Source of the DNA: Giardia muris
Taxonomy: Eukaryota; Fornicata; Diplomonadida; Hexamitidae
DNA: 64,000 nt
Direction of reading: 5' to 3'
Assembly: GCA_006247105.1 (NCBI GenBank)
Contig: CM016926.1
Coordinates: 1,426,001-1,490,000 of the forward strand
Translations under genes and position numbers: made by a program
Shown: positions 46,950 through 55,974 of the stretch, piece after piece
Layout: every line of letters starts with the position of its first letter
How positions within the stretch are numbered: the stretch's first letter is position 1
Notes under the pieces: model-generated
The model's database searches: none
What the model saw: the letters and a program-made list of their open reading frames with translations, nothing else
What the model was told of the DNA's origin: nothing

Positions 46950-48680
46950 ATGTCTGCGGAGGACCTGAAGAACCAGGGGAACGCCGCCGTGAAGGAGGAC
47001 CGCCTGGCGGACGCCGTCGACCTCTACACCCAGGCGATCGGGCTCGACGGGGCGAACCCGGTCTACTACAGCAACCGCGCCAGCGTGTACCATCGGCTCG
47101 GAGACTACGATGCCGCCCTCGCGGATGCCGACCGCTGTCTCGCAATCTCCGCCACGTTCGGGAAGGGGTACGTCCGTAAGGCCGACGCCCTTGATGCCCT
47201 TGGTCGTCTTGATGAGGCACGCGCCGTCCTTGAAGAGGGCATTGAGAGGTGTGGAGATAGTGAGCCTCTTTTGCGCACCCGTCTTGATAGCCTCAATTCT
47301 CGAGGTATGGGTGGCCTCGGCGCAAACCTTTTCGGCCCAGATGCTGAAGCCAAGCTCCGCGCCAATCCCAAGACCGCAAAGTATCTGGAAGAGGATCCGA
47401 ACCTTTTGCAAACCCTTAAGGCCGTCTCAGCTAACCCGCAGTTGATGATGTCAATGGCCGGGTCTAATCCTAAGCTGATGGAGTGCATGCTCGTCACAAT
47501 GGGCTTGGATCCTGATATGCTGAAGAACATTCCGCAAGGACCGGGGATGGGCGCACCGTCGGATTATCGCCCTCCTCCCCCTCCTCCTCCACCCAAGGAG
47601 GAACCAAAGAAGGTTCTAACCCCCGAGGAGGAGAAGGGGCAATGCTTAAAAGATGAGGGGAATGAGCTCTTCAAGGAGAAGAAGTACGAGGAGGCGATCG
47701 CGAAGTACGAGGAAGCCTTCGAGGTCCACAAGTCCATCGTCTACCTGAACAACATCAGCACGGCGCTCCTCAAGCTTGGGCGTATCGATGACGCGGAGGC
47801 GAAGGCTCTGGAGGCGTACCAGTACGGGAAGGAGAACCCTGGGACCTCGACCTTCGAGGAGATGGGAAAGGCCCTTGCGAAGGCTGCGTCGGCCCAGTAC
47901 GCCCGGAAGGACTACGAGAAGGCGATTCGCACCCTCAAGGATGCCATGCTTGAGCACCGTTCGAAGCAGACCCTTGCTCTCCTGACGAAGGTCGAGGATG
48001 AGTATGAGACGTATTGTAGGGAACGGGCGTATGATCCTCAAGTGGCCGAGCGCGCGAAGAACGAGGGGAACGAGGCCTTCCGAGCCGGAGACTTCGACAA
48101 GGCCGTAGAGCTTTACACGAAGGGGCTCAAGGCATTACCACTGGATCCTGATCGCGATTACCGTGACGACAACGAGCGCTTCGTTCAAAACCGTACGCTT
48201 CTCATCTCCCTCCTCAATAACCGCGCAAACGCCTACTTCAAGCTCGGGCAGATGAACCTCTCCTACGAGGACGTAGACCATGTAGTGACCCGCCTTCGGG
48301 ACGCGCGCAACGTGAAGGCCCTTACCCGCAAGGGCCAGATCGAGAGGCTTCGTCGGCAGTACTACAAGGCCATCGAGACCTACAAGACCGTCCTCGAGAT
48401 CCAGCCGGGGATGGCGGAGGCCGTCGAGGGTTACCAGAAGACTGCCCTGAAGATCCAGGAGCTTCAGGCGAACCCCGATAGCAAGGAGGCCAAGGAGGTT
48501 GTCGAGATCGCAATGGCGGACGAGGAGATCCAGAAGATCGCCTCGGACCCCGGGCTCGCAGAGGTCATCAAGCAGATCTCGACGAATCCTCAAGCGGCTC
48601 AGCAGTTCCTTAGCGACCCGACCATCTCCGGCCGCATCGAGAAACTAATCAACGCCGGGATTATCCGCACTGGCCATTAG
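46950..48680 (+). CDS. STI1: Hsp70/Hsp90-organising protein HOP (STI1)
   Basis: HOP bridges Hsp70 and Hsp90 and hands over client proteins. The 576-residue protein has the full layout: TPR1 (about 3-110), a DP1-type motif (about 140-190, EEDPNLLQTLKAVSANPQLM), a poly-Pro linker, TPR2A (about 230-355), TPR2B (about 370-500) and a C-terminal DP2 motif (about 525-575, VIKQISTNPQAAQQFLSDP). TPR clamp residues such as KNQGNAAVK, KDEGNELFKEKKYEEA and KNEGNEAFRAGDF are in place. The ATG follows CCCGAAAA. The protein is slightly longer than human HOP (543). Confidence 0.95.
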   Translation: MSAEDLKNQGNAAVKEDRLADAVDLYTQAIGLDGANPVYYSNRASVYHRLGDYDAALADADRCLAISATFGKGYVRKADALDALGRLDEARAVLEEGIERCGDSEPLLRTRLDSLNSRGMGGLGANLFGPDAEAKLRANPKTAKYLEEDPNLLQTLKAVSANPQLMMSMAGSNPKLMECMLVTMGLDPDMLKNIPQGPGMGAPSDYRPPPPPPPPKEEPKKVLTPEEEKGQCLKDEGNELFKEKKYEEAIAKYEEAFEVHKSIVYLNNISTALLKLGRIDDAEAKALEAYQYGKENPGTSTFEEMGKALAKAASAQYARKDYEKAIRTLKDAMLEHRSKQTLALLTKVEDEYETYCRERAYDPQVAERAKNEGNEAFRAGDFDKAVELYTKGLKALPLDPDRDYRDDNERFVQNRTLLISLLNNRANAYFKLGQMNLSYEDVDHVVTRLRDARNVKALTRKGQIERLRRQYYKAIETYKTVLEIQPGMAEAVEGYQKTALKIQELQANPDSKEAKEVVEIAMADEEIQKIASDPGLAEVIKQISTNPQAAQQFLSDPTISGRIEKLINAGIIRTGH

Positions 48681-48691
48681 CTCTCCCCTTT

Positions 48692-49288
48692 CTACCCACT
48701 CTGTTCACTCATCCTCCGACGATGGTTCCGTATGAGGGCCGCGAGCTCCGGATCCTGGGTTAATGACCCCTCAAGTGATAATGAACTGTCCATGCTCTTC
48801 TGAGGCCTTAATGGTCCGTTGAATGTTGCATTTGTCGAACGTCTGAGTGAATCGATGCGCCCCTCGGAAAGAGATTGAGTCTCCTGTGGGAGCTGCATAA
48901 CGACCCCCTTCCGAATGGGAGTTCGCGCTTGCTCCCGAATTGCCTCCGTCGAGAAGGCTAATTCCAATGATCGTTTGGCTAGTTCCTCAGTCTTCGTTGT
49001 GTCAAGTGATCGCTTTGCCTGCTGTCCAGCCTCCAGATGGCGGACCCGGGCTCTTAAAGCCTCGATCTCGGCTTTCATGCCGTCAATAACGAGGAGATGC
49101 GTGTCAATGTTCCTCCGCAGAGCAGAATTCTCGGTCTCAAGAGCGGCCACCTGCTGCCGCAATTGATTAGCTTCCTGTGCTCCTCGTGCCCGTGCACTCG
49201 CGGCCGCTTGCTCCGCCTCGTGGAGGAGGGTAAGAAGACGGGCGTTTCGCCCACTCTTCTGCTGAAGGATATCGGCGGGACTCAGCAT
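48692..49288 (-). CDS. Small coiled-coil protein
   Basis: The 198-residue protein has a strong coiled coil from about residue 15 to 95 (LRQQVAALETENSALRRNID, GMKAEIEALRARVRHLEAGQ), a likely second short helix, then a Ser/Arg-rich tail ending in RRRMSEQSG. There is no other domain. It converges on HOP with 11 bases between stops. A structural or adaptor role is likely; the partner is unknown. Confidence 0.7.
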   Translation of the reverse strand: MLSPADILQQKSGRNARLLTLLHEAEQAAASARARGAQEANQLRQQVAALETENSALRRNIDTHLLVIDGMKAEIEALRARVRHLEAGQQAKRSLDTTKTEELAKRSLELAFSTEAIREQARTPIRKGVVMQLPQETQSLSEGRIDSLRRSTNATFNGPLRPQKSMDSSLSLEGSLTQDPELAALIRNHRRRMSEQSG

Positions 49289-49392
49289 CCTGGATTTTCA
49301 CAAGAGATGAAGAGATCGAGTTTCTGAGTACTCTCTGGTCTCATGAGCCTATCCAGAAAGGGGAGGAAAGAGAAGACGGTGACAAAAAGGAA

Positions 49393-51558
49393 ATGGAACT
49401 CTCCAAGCTGATGCGAGCGGCCAAGCGTGGAAATACTAGGGGAGTGATTCGGTATCTCACGCTGGCACGGCAGAGTAATAGCACAGGTCTGACCGCCCTC
49501 ATGCTGGCGGCGAGGGAAGGGCATACGGAGTGTGTCAGACTCCTCTCCAACGAAGAGGGGCGGATGCAGGACCAGAAGGGAATGACTGCACTCATGTATG
49601 CCGCTCGTAACGGGCGTCTGGGGGCCGTGGAGCTTCTAATGGGCTCAGAAGCCGGACTGGTAACCAAAAATGGGATGACTGCGCTGATACTTGCAGCGAA
49701 TAACGGTCACGTGGAGATAGTTCGTCTCCTTAAGGCTATTGAGGCTGGGATGCGGGATGAACGCCAGCAGACAGCGATCATGTATGCGGCCAGGAGCGGG
49801 CACGCAGGCGTAATACGAGAGCTTGTCCAACAAGAGGGAGGTTCTAGCAATAGGAAGGGATGGACGGCTCTCATGCTTGCTGCTCGCAATGGTCATGGAA
49901 TGTGCGTTCCCCTACTCCTTTGTGAGGTCGGATATCAGGCGCGGCAGAACCGAGGAAGCTACCGGGCGGGGGTAACGGCCCTCATGATCGCCGCACGTGC
50001 TCACTGTGGCACTATCATCAAGGCTCTTCTTCCTTTTGAATGTGGACTCAAAGACGATGATGGGCATACTGCCAGGTGGTATGCGGTTCAGACGCAAGAA
50101 CGGAAAGCACTGGAATCAAAGAAAGGCGAAACGAGCATTGTGGAATTAATTGATGAGGAAGAGGGAGACGTCGTTCTATCACGGAGGTCGCCACCCTTTC
50201 GTTCCGCATACCAGCTTCAAGCAGAGGTGGTACAGCTTCGAAAGGAGGTGGAGAGGCTTAAGGAGGAGTGTAGTACTGCGGTACGGCAGCTAGAGGGATA
50301 CCAGAGATCACGATTGGCGAATGGGTTTGCGGAGTCCTTATCCTCATCGACGACGATTATGATAGATAATCATTCGACCAAGAGGGGCGAGAGTAGGCTT
50401 TTTGAGGCCGCAATAGAGGGAAATCTTATAACGGTTCGACACCTGTTTCGATATTATAAGGCGCAGGACTCAAAGGGAAGGACGGCTTTAATGTTTGCGG
50501 CGGAAGCGGGAGCAACCAATTGTGTCAGAGCGTTACGGCCTGCAGAAGCAGGCCTCCAAGATCAAGAAGGGATGACCGCCCTGATGTTCGCCATCTTGGG
50601 AAGGCATTGGGACTGCGTACAATTGCTGTGGTTGGAACGCGATCTCAAGAGCAAGAAGGGGGAGACGGCCAGTGAGCTTATCCGTAGGGTTCTTCAGGAG
50701 ATGAGGGAGGATGATCGTGATGCTTTGAAAAGTATTCACAACCTTCTAGAGAAGAGCGTGGAAGCACCTGGATTAATAGAGGAACTAGACAGGGAGTACA
50801 CGATCACGGGGAGTATCGGCCGTGGATCCTATGGACATGTCTATTCAGTTCGCTCTCCCACCCACCAGAACTATGCTCTCAAGGTTGTCGAATATGGGAA
50901 CTTCAATGAGACAAAAGAGGCGTTTATACAGAACGAGAAGAGGGCAGCCTTGGAGCTTAGTCACCCCAATATCATGTCTTGTCTGCGAGTACTAGATGAT
51001 GAGGACTGCGGGATCCTCTACCTGCTTATGCCATGGTATTCGACCACGTTGCAGGAGGAACTCAAGTATCGACAGGGGCTGGGTCAAAGGATGCGAGACG
51101 ACGAGATCTGGTACATCTTGTCACATCTCGCCGCCGGTCTCACTTACCTGCATGAGAAGGCGGTCATCCATTGGGATCTTAAGCCTGAAAACGTCTTCCT
51201 TGCCTCCGACGGGAGATACCTTATCTCGGACTTCGGCTTCGCGCTTTTTGTCGACAAGCCCACTCATAGGAATGGGATCGTTGGGACTAGAGCATATATG
51301 GCCCCGGAGCTCTTCGATTCGGAACCAATGTATTCGAGTTCCATCGATATCTGGGCGCTTGGGGTCGTGATATACGAACTCTGCACCTGGAAGAAGCCCT
51401 TTGAGAGCGCCCCCGAGATCCTCAAGAACCAGGTCCCACAGATCCATGATCGTCCAGATTCCTTAATTGGGCTTATCACGTCGATGCTAAACAAGGACCC
51501 AGCGCTGCGACCAACAGCACGTGAGGTCTTCAACGTCACGGTACTATATAGTCAGTGA
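49393..51558 (+). CDS. Ankyrin-repeat NEK-like protein kinase
   Basis: The ATG follows GACAAAAAGGAA. Residues about 5-235 are seven ankyrin repeats, about 275-310 a coiled coil, about 330-425 two or three more ankyrin repeats, and about 468-715 a kinase domain. The domain keeps the glycine loop GRGSYG, Lys497, Asp595, Asn600 and DFG at 613-615, so it should bind ATP and catalyse. However, the HRD Arg is Trp594 (HWDLKPEN). Ankyrin-NEK fusions are expanded in Giardia, where many bind the cytoskeleton and a large share have lost catalytic residues. Placing the kinase at the C-terminus differs from the more usual N-terminal position (from general knowledge of the family). Confidence 0.88.
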   Translation: MELSKLMRAAKRGNTRGVIRYLTLARQSNSTGLTALMLAAREGHTECVRLLSNEEGRMQDQKGMTALMYAARNGRLGAVELLMGSEAGLVTKNGMTALILAANNGHVEIVRLLKAIEAGMRDERQQTAIMYAARSGHAGVIRELVQQEGGSSNRKGWTALMLAARNGHGMCVPLLLCEVGYQARQNRGSYRAGVTALMIAARAHCGTIIKALLPFECGLKDDDGHTARWYAVQTQERKALESKKGETSIVELIDEEEGDVVLSRRSPPFRSAYQLQAEVVQLRKEVERLKEECSTAVRQLEGYQRSRLANGFAESLSSSTTIMIDNHSTKRGESRLFEAAIEGNLITVRHLFRYYKAQDSKGRTALMFAAEAGATNCVRALRPAEAGLQDQEGMTALMFAILGRHWDCVQLLWLERDLKSKKGETASELIRRVLQEMREDDRDALKSIHNLLEKSVEAPGLIEELDREYTITGSIGRGSYGHVYSVRSPTHQNYALKVVEYGNFNETKEAFIQNEKRAALELSHPNIMSCLRVLDDEDCGILYLLMPWYSTTLQEELKYRQGLGQRMRDDEIWYILSHLAAGLTYLHEKAVIHWDLKPENVFLASDGRYLISDFGFALFVDKPTHRNGIVGTRAYMAPELFDSEPMYSSSIDIWALGVVIYELCTWKKPFESAPEILKNQVPQIHDRPDSLIGLITSMLNKDPALRPTAREVFNVTVLYSQ

Positions 51559-51599
51559 TCACCCTCCCTCACCCTCACTAATCCAAATTTTCTTGACGA

Positions 51600-51709
51600 T
51601 AGAACTGCCGGAGGACTGTAAGGCTGGGTAGAACGCACTAGGGGATCGGAGGTCATGCATAATCGCAAAGCCTCTAGTGGAGGGTCGAAGCCTTACGGTC
51701 AAGATTCTA
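51600..51709 (+). ncRNA. Candidate structured RNA element
   Basis: In the 188-base gap between two plus-strand genes, three nested complementary pairs occur: TAGAA (51600-51604) with TTCTA (51705-51709); GACTGTAAGGCT (51614-51625) with AGCCTTACGGTC (51689-51700), one G-U pair; and CACTAGGGG (51636-51644) with CCTCTAGTG (51671-51679), one G-U pair. The order is consistent with one long hairpin. A GGGTCGAAGCC segment resembles a tRNA B box but no cloverleaf fits. It could be a small RNA gene, a 3' UTR structure or chance. Confidence 0.35.
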
Positions 51710-51746
51710 GCAGAGTCAAACGGGGTCTCCCCCGGGGGGAAGAAAA

Positions 51747-52859
51747 ATGACAATGAGGCACATCTGGATCGACACGGATTGCGGGATTGACGACGCGCTC
51801 GCCCTTCTGATTGCGGGTTTCTCTCCAAACGTCAAGCTCGTCGGGGTATCTTGCACGTATGGGAACAATCGTCGCGGGAACGTCGAGAAGAACGTCCATC
51901 GTACGCTGAACGCGATCTGTGAGGGTCACCGTCGTGCTGGGAGGCACTGGGACCCACCCGTCATCTGTCGTGGCCCGCTTGACCCGGTCTCCTCGATTGC
52001 CTTCCAGCGCAGTGGGAAGGGGGAGCGCGGCGTCGATTGCCGCGATGAGAACTGGCATGGGTATGATGGGCTTGGTGATGCGAAGTTCTCGGAGTTGTTC
52101 TCTCCGGAGGAGGTTGCAATCATTGAGACTGTCACCTTGCCAGTCTCCGAGGAACCAGTCCCAGCCATCATTGAGCGTGCGTGCAAGAAGGCTAAGGAGG
52201 AGACGGGACAGAGGCTCATAGTCCTTGCGATCGGTCCCTTCACGTCCTTGCTCGAGCTCGTGCACCTTCGCGATCAAATCGACCTGGCGATCATGGGAGC
52301 CTCCTTCGTTGAGGCCTTCCGCAAAAACGCGAAGGACCCTGCCATCCTCGAGAACCTCCGGAAGTTCGAGAACGACCCGCACCAGGCGGACCTGTTGGAC
52401 GGGAACATGGCTCCATGCGACATGCCGCACGCCGAGCACAACATCGGGTGCGACCCCGTCGCCGCGAAGGTGATGTTCGACACGTACGAGCATATCACCG
52501 TGATCGATTGGGTTCTGACCCTTCTGGCCTCCATCTCCCTCGATGACATCGACAGACTCAATTCCTCGTCCTTCGTCGGAAGGTTCCACCGCTGTGTCGG
52601 GAAGCACATGGAGGACATGGTCCGCAAGCACAATGGAGACTACTTCCCCCTATGCGACCCTCTCGCTGCGATGGTCTGCTGCTACCCCGATGTCGAGACT
52701 CAGGTCGTAAAGGGTCGCGTCGACACGTGCATCGCGAACACAGACAGGTTCGGCCAGACCGTCCTCCATACGGACTCCCACTACACGAACACGACCCTGG
52801 TCCTCGCCGTCAGTAACAAGAAGATCCTGGACATCCTGGAGTACACACTTAGCCAATGA
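51747..52859 (+). CDS. Inosine-uridine-type nucleoside hydrolase
   Basis: These enzymes split nucleosides into base and ribose for salvage, which Giardia depends on. The 370-residue protein has the Ca-binding signature DTDCGIDDALAL at 9-20, the EHNIGCDPVAA segment that lines the ribose pocket in the family, and a C-terminal Asp in LCDPLAAMV. Length is slightly above the usual 310-350. The ATG follows GAAGAAAA. No signal peptide is visible, so it is probably cytosolic. Base preference cannot be read from the sequence. Confidence 0.9.
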   Translation: MTMRHIWIDTDCGIDDALALLIAGFSPNVKLVGVSCTYGNNRRGNVEKNVHRTLNAICEGHRRAGRHWDPPVICRGPLDPVSSIAFQRSGKGERGVDCRDENWHGYDGLGDAKFSELFSPEEVAIIETVTLPVSEEPVPAIIERACKKAKEETGQRLIVLAIGPFTSLLELVHLRDQIDLAIMGASFVEAFRKNAKDPAILENLRKFENDPHQADLLDGNMAPCDMPHAEHNIGCDPVAAKVMFDTYEHITVIDWVLTLLASISLDDIDRLNSSSFVGRFHRCVGKHMEDMVRKHNGDYFPLCDPLAAMVCCYPDVETQVVKGRVDTCIANTDRFGQTVLHTDSHYTNTTLVLAVSNKKILDILEYTLSQ

Positions 52860-53046
52860 TCTTGTGCCCCTCCTCCTGCTGCTCACCGCGATGTGAATCC
52901 CCTCTCTTTTCTCCCCCCTTTCCTCTTTTCCTCCTCTTCCCCTGCCGGGTTTGGGACTTGGAACTCGGCCCATTGGTAAGATCCCGATCCTGATCAGAGA
53001 GAGGATATGCTGTATCGGACCTTCGACCCTCGAGGAGGGAAAAACA
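52860..53046. other. Intergenic region with polypyrimidine tract
   Basis: This 187-base gap holds a long C/T run on the plus strand (about 52895-52942) and then ordinary sequence up to the GAGGGAAAAACA leader of the next gene. I see no gene. Confidence 0.4.
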
Positions 53047-53592
53047 ATGAGTTACTTGACAGTCAAATGCGTGGCGGCGCCGCCACGTCCGCATACTGTG
53101 GCCGATATGGGCCCCCGCGGGATGGGCGGGTTACTACGCTCCCCACGTCGAGTTCAGAATTCGGCGGTGTCCTCAAGGCCACATGACCCCCCAAGTTCCA
53201 TTGGGGTCGCGACCTCTCCCGGTCGGGGCATCCCTCCGGAGCTCGCCGAGTACGTCGACCAGGCCTGTGAGAGGCTACGCGATGAGGTCTTCGAGCGTCT
53301 GGATCAGTATCTTCAAGAACTAACTGGTACTCAGTCTCAAGTCAACCACATAATGCACACTTTGGGGAAGATCCGCGATGTCCTGGAGGCCAACAGCGAG
53401 GACATCCGCGAGCTGCACGAGAGTTTACTCTCCCTGAAGGAGGAAGTGGCCAGCCTCAAGGAGCAACGTCCCACCGAGCCCCGCCCGTCGTCCGAGGCCT
53501 CGCTCGAGGAGGCGCTCGCCGCCATCCGGAAGGACGTCTCCGACATCCAGTTCCAGCTCGGGACGATGCAGACGGTCTCGAGATTCTTCTGA
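53047..53592 (+). CDS. Small coiled-coil protein, 181 residues
   Basis: The ATG at 53047 has the leader GGAAAAACA; the longer frame begins with TTG. The first 65 residues are Pro/Arg/Gly-rich and probably disordered. Residues about 70-180 form a helix with heptads (CERLRDEVFERLDQYLQELT, LHESLLSLKEEVASLKEQ). It ends 27 bases before the phosphatase-like gene. No family is recognised. Confidence 0.68.
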   Translation: MSYLTVKCVAAPPRPHTVADMGPRGMGGLLRSPRRVQNSAVSSRPHDPPSSIGVATSPGRGIPPELAEYVDQACERLRDEVFERLDQYLQELTGTQSQVNHIMHTLGKIRDVLEANSEDIRELHESLLSLKEEVASLKEQRPTEPRPSSEASLEEALAAIRKDVSDIQFQLGTMQTVSRFF

Positions 53593-53619
53593 TGTGGCCA
53601 GAATCTAAAAATTATTGGG

Positions 53620-55488
53620 ATGTCAGCGAGTGAGATGATGGACGTGCCCCTATTTATGGCGAATCGGGTGCTCGATAACATCTTTGTCGGGGGCTGCTAC
53701 GCGGCCGAGGACCGGGACTTCGTCTTCACCAACTCCGTGACGAGAATCATCAACTGCTGCAGCCACAGCTTCACAAACTGCTTCCAGGGCGTCGGGATCC
53801 GCTACCTCTCGTACCAGTTCGACGAGGACGGCAACAGCACGATGTTCGACTCACGGGACGAGACGATCACCCAGGTCGTCCGCTTCGTCAACGAAGCCGT
53901 CGAAAAGGACGAGTGCGTCCTCATTCACTCGATTAACGGCGACTCCCGCTCCGTCGTCCTCCTCGCCGGCTACCTAGTCCATCGTTTCCATTGGCCTCCC
54001 CATCGCGCACTCCAATTCATCACGACGAAACGCTTCAACGCCAAGCCCCACCAGAACTACGTTCGCCAGCTCCACGAGTTCGCGAACCGGCGCCGTACGA
54101 AATACGGGGAGTTCAAGGATATATTCGGGAGCACTCGTGGACTCAAGCTGAACCACCAGGAGATCCTCCACCGGAACACGTTCCTCAACGCCGTCATGGC
54201 GCAGCCTAACCCAGAAGAGTTGACGCGCCAGAAGCCCATCCATTCCATCCTCAAGGAGTGCCAGGTCTCCGTCGAGGTCGCCCCGCCCCCGGAGAAGCAT
54301 ATTACCTGGAGAGACGGGCTTGTGACCGCCCAGATCCCCTCCACGTACGCAAACTTTGACACGAGTGGGAGGCCGGTCGGGCCGCAGTCCTCCTTGATCT
54401 TCCGACCTCGTACGCCCTCCTATCGGGCTGGCCAACAGGTCCGTTGTATTCCCGTGCGTATGGACCCGGCTCTCGTCCCCGCAATCTCCTTTGACCTGGA
54501 CCTGCCTTGTCACAAGCGGCGAAGTGATGGGTATCTTTCTCCTGTGACTCCCTCCTTGGAAGGGTATGCGGTCGTAGCGAAGCCCGTCAGCGCCCTAGCA
54601 AAGGTCGGGAGCGCAACCCGTAGCGCTTACGATGCGTCGTCTGTGTATATTCCCCGGGACGAGTTCGAAGCAATTCTCTTGAACCCGGCCGCCTTGGACG
54701 AGGTCGAGGCAGAGCAGCGTCCAGGACGCCCGCTTGAGAAGACGGCTGACAGGCCCACCTCGGCGCGGCGGCCACAAAGCACGATGGGGATGCCCCCTGT
54801 TCACATTTCTCAGATGTCGAACACTCAGAAGCTTTCGGTCCCTGGGCAAAGGGCTGCGGGGAAGGCGGTTGACCAGAAGCCAAATCCGAAGTCGGGTGGC
54901 GCTCCACTTCTAGGGAATGTGGCATTGACGAAGATGGGGTCGACGGGCCAATCTGCATACAACCGTTCTGCCTCGGACCCGGGGGTCCGGTCCGGCTCTC
55001 TTACGAAGATGCGCCCTCCCACTCCTCCGCGCAAGTTGGAGGAGATCGCGGCGGAGGCCGCTGCTGCCGCTCAGCAGCAGGGCGTCGATGCGGGGTATGC
55101 CGCACACCACAGCGCACACCAGCCCGCGCAGAACGTGCAACAGCCTCGCACGGCCCAGAGCCGCCAGAGCGTGGGCTCGTCACAGAGTGCGAGCTACACA
55201 TCACCGGGGATGGCGAGGCAGCATACACCGCGGACGAGCATCTCGCGGAGCGATTACCTCCAGCACTCCCAGAGGGCCGCGGCCGTGCAGCAGGCTGGGC
55301 GTCCTGTCTCCGGGCCCTCTCGTTATGTACCAACCCAGAGCCCGGGCGGAGCGCGCCCAGCCGAGAATCTACGCACTCCGACGCAGCGGACCGCCTCGTC
55401 GTCGTCCACCTACCGTCCGGTCAGTGCGGGCCGCACTCAGCAGGGTCATCAAGGAGGCTCCCGTTACTCCTATGGAAGCTATCAGTAA
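53620..55488 (+). CDS. Dual-specificity phosphatase-like protein, active-site Cys replaced by Ser
   Basis: Residues about 12-160 have the DSP fold: the N-terminal LDNIFVGGCYAAEDRDF, the conserved Asp region (YQFDEDGNST) and the P-loop. The P-loop reads HSINGDSRS at 103-111 in place of HCxxGxxRS; Ser104 (codon TCG) replaces the nucleophilic Cys, while Arg110 and Ser111 remain. Without Cys the enzyme should not hydrolyse phosphoesters but could still bind phosphoproteins, as STYX-type pseudophosphatases do. Residues about 185-622 form a long Ser/Pro/Gln-rich disordered tail. The gene starts at the ATG at 53620, soon after CTAAAAATTATT. Confidence 0.85.
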   Translation: MSASEMMDVPLFMANRVLDNIFVGGCYAAEDRDFVFTNSVTRIINCCSHSFTNCFQGVGIRYLSYQFDEDGNSTMFDSRDETITQVVRFVNEAVEKDECVLIHSINGDSRSVVLLAGYLVHRFHWPPHRALQFITTKRFNAKPHQNYVRQLHEFANRRRTKYGEFKDIFGSTRGLKLNHQEILHRNTFLNAVMAQPNPEELTRQKPIHSILKECQVSVEVAPPPEKHITWRDGLVTAQIPSTYANFDTSGRPVGPQSSLIFRPRTPSYRAGQQVRCIPVRMDPALVPAISFDLDLPCHKRRSDGYLSPVTPSLEGYAVVAKPVSALAKVGSATRSAYDASSVYIPRDEFEAILLNPAALDEVEAEQRPGRPLEKTADRPTSARRPQSTMGMPPVHISQMSNTQKLSVPGQRAAGKAVDQKPNPKSGGAPLLGNVALTKMGSTGQSAYNRSASDPGVRSGSLTKMRPPTPPRKLEEIAAEAAAAAQQQGVDAGYAAHHSAHQPAQNVQQPRTAQSRQSVGSSQSASYTSPGMARQHTPRTSISRSDYLQHSQRAAAVQQAGRPVSGPSRYVPTQSPGGARPAENLRTPTQRTASSSSTYRPVSAGRTQQGHQGGSRYSYGSYQ

Positions 55489-55974
55489 ATGTAGCGCTGA
55501 CCTGAGGGGTGAGTGAAGATTGGTCTGCTGTAGATCGGGTGCTCGTTTCCTCTTAAAGGAATCTTTCCTCTGTCGTCATTTTCTCCTCCTCACCATCCTG
55601 AGGTCTGTGAAGGATGAGAAGGGCCAAACACGCATATGCGCATGTGCTCTTGCATCACCCATATGTATTCTCTTCGTTCTCTCCCCCACAGATACTAGAT
55701 TCTTCATCATTCTCTTGATCAGAATATCAATGTCTGAGTCCTCAGTCCTCCTCCTGAGCATGAGCCATCTTTGAGACCACCCTTCTAACCGTCAACCAAG
55801 ACTTATCATCCCAGACCATTACATCTGACGCTAGTGCTATTTCTGGCCACGGAGGGCTGCACCTATCAAGACCGTCTAGTCCAAGGCTTACCCGCTCTCA
55901 GGGTCGTGCGTATCTTTTGCAAGAGAGGGCTAGCGAGGACCCAATCTGATTGTGTATGCGACGCCACCACAAAA
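55489..55974. other. Long intergenic region before acetyl-CoA synthetase
   Basis: At 486 bases this is the longest gap in the window. It is less GC-rich than its surroundings and has pyrimidine runs, a GCATATGCGCATGTGC alternating stretch (about 55630-55646) and short inverted repeats. The small open frames in it either begin with TTG or GTG or lack an A-rich leader, so I do not call a gene. I see no tRNA. It ends with the CCACCACAAAA leader of the next gene. Confidence 0.5.

Noticed and set aside
51592..51705. A tRNA at the structured element near 51.65 kb
   Set aside because: A B-box-like GGGTCGAAGCC is present, but no cloverleaf of normal length or good A box can be drawn.
55520..55774. 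An 84-codon plus-strand frame in the long intergenic gap
   Set aside because: It begins with TTG, has no A-rich leader and its hydrophobic runs come from pyrimidine-rich DNA.
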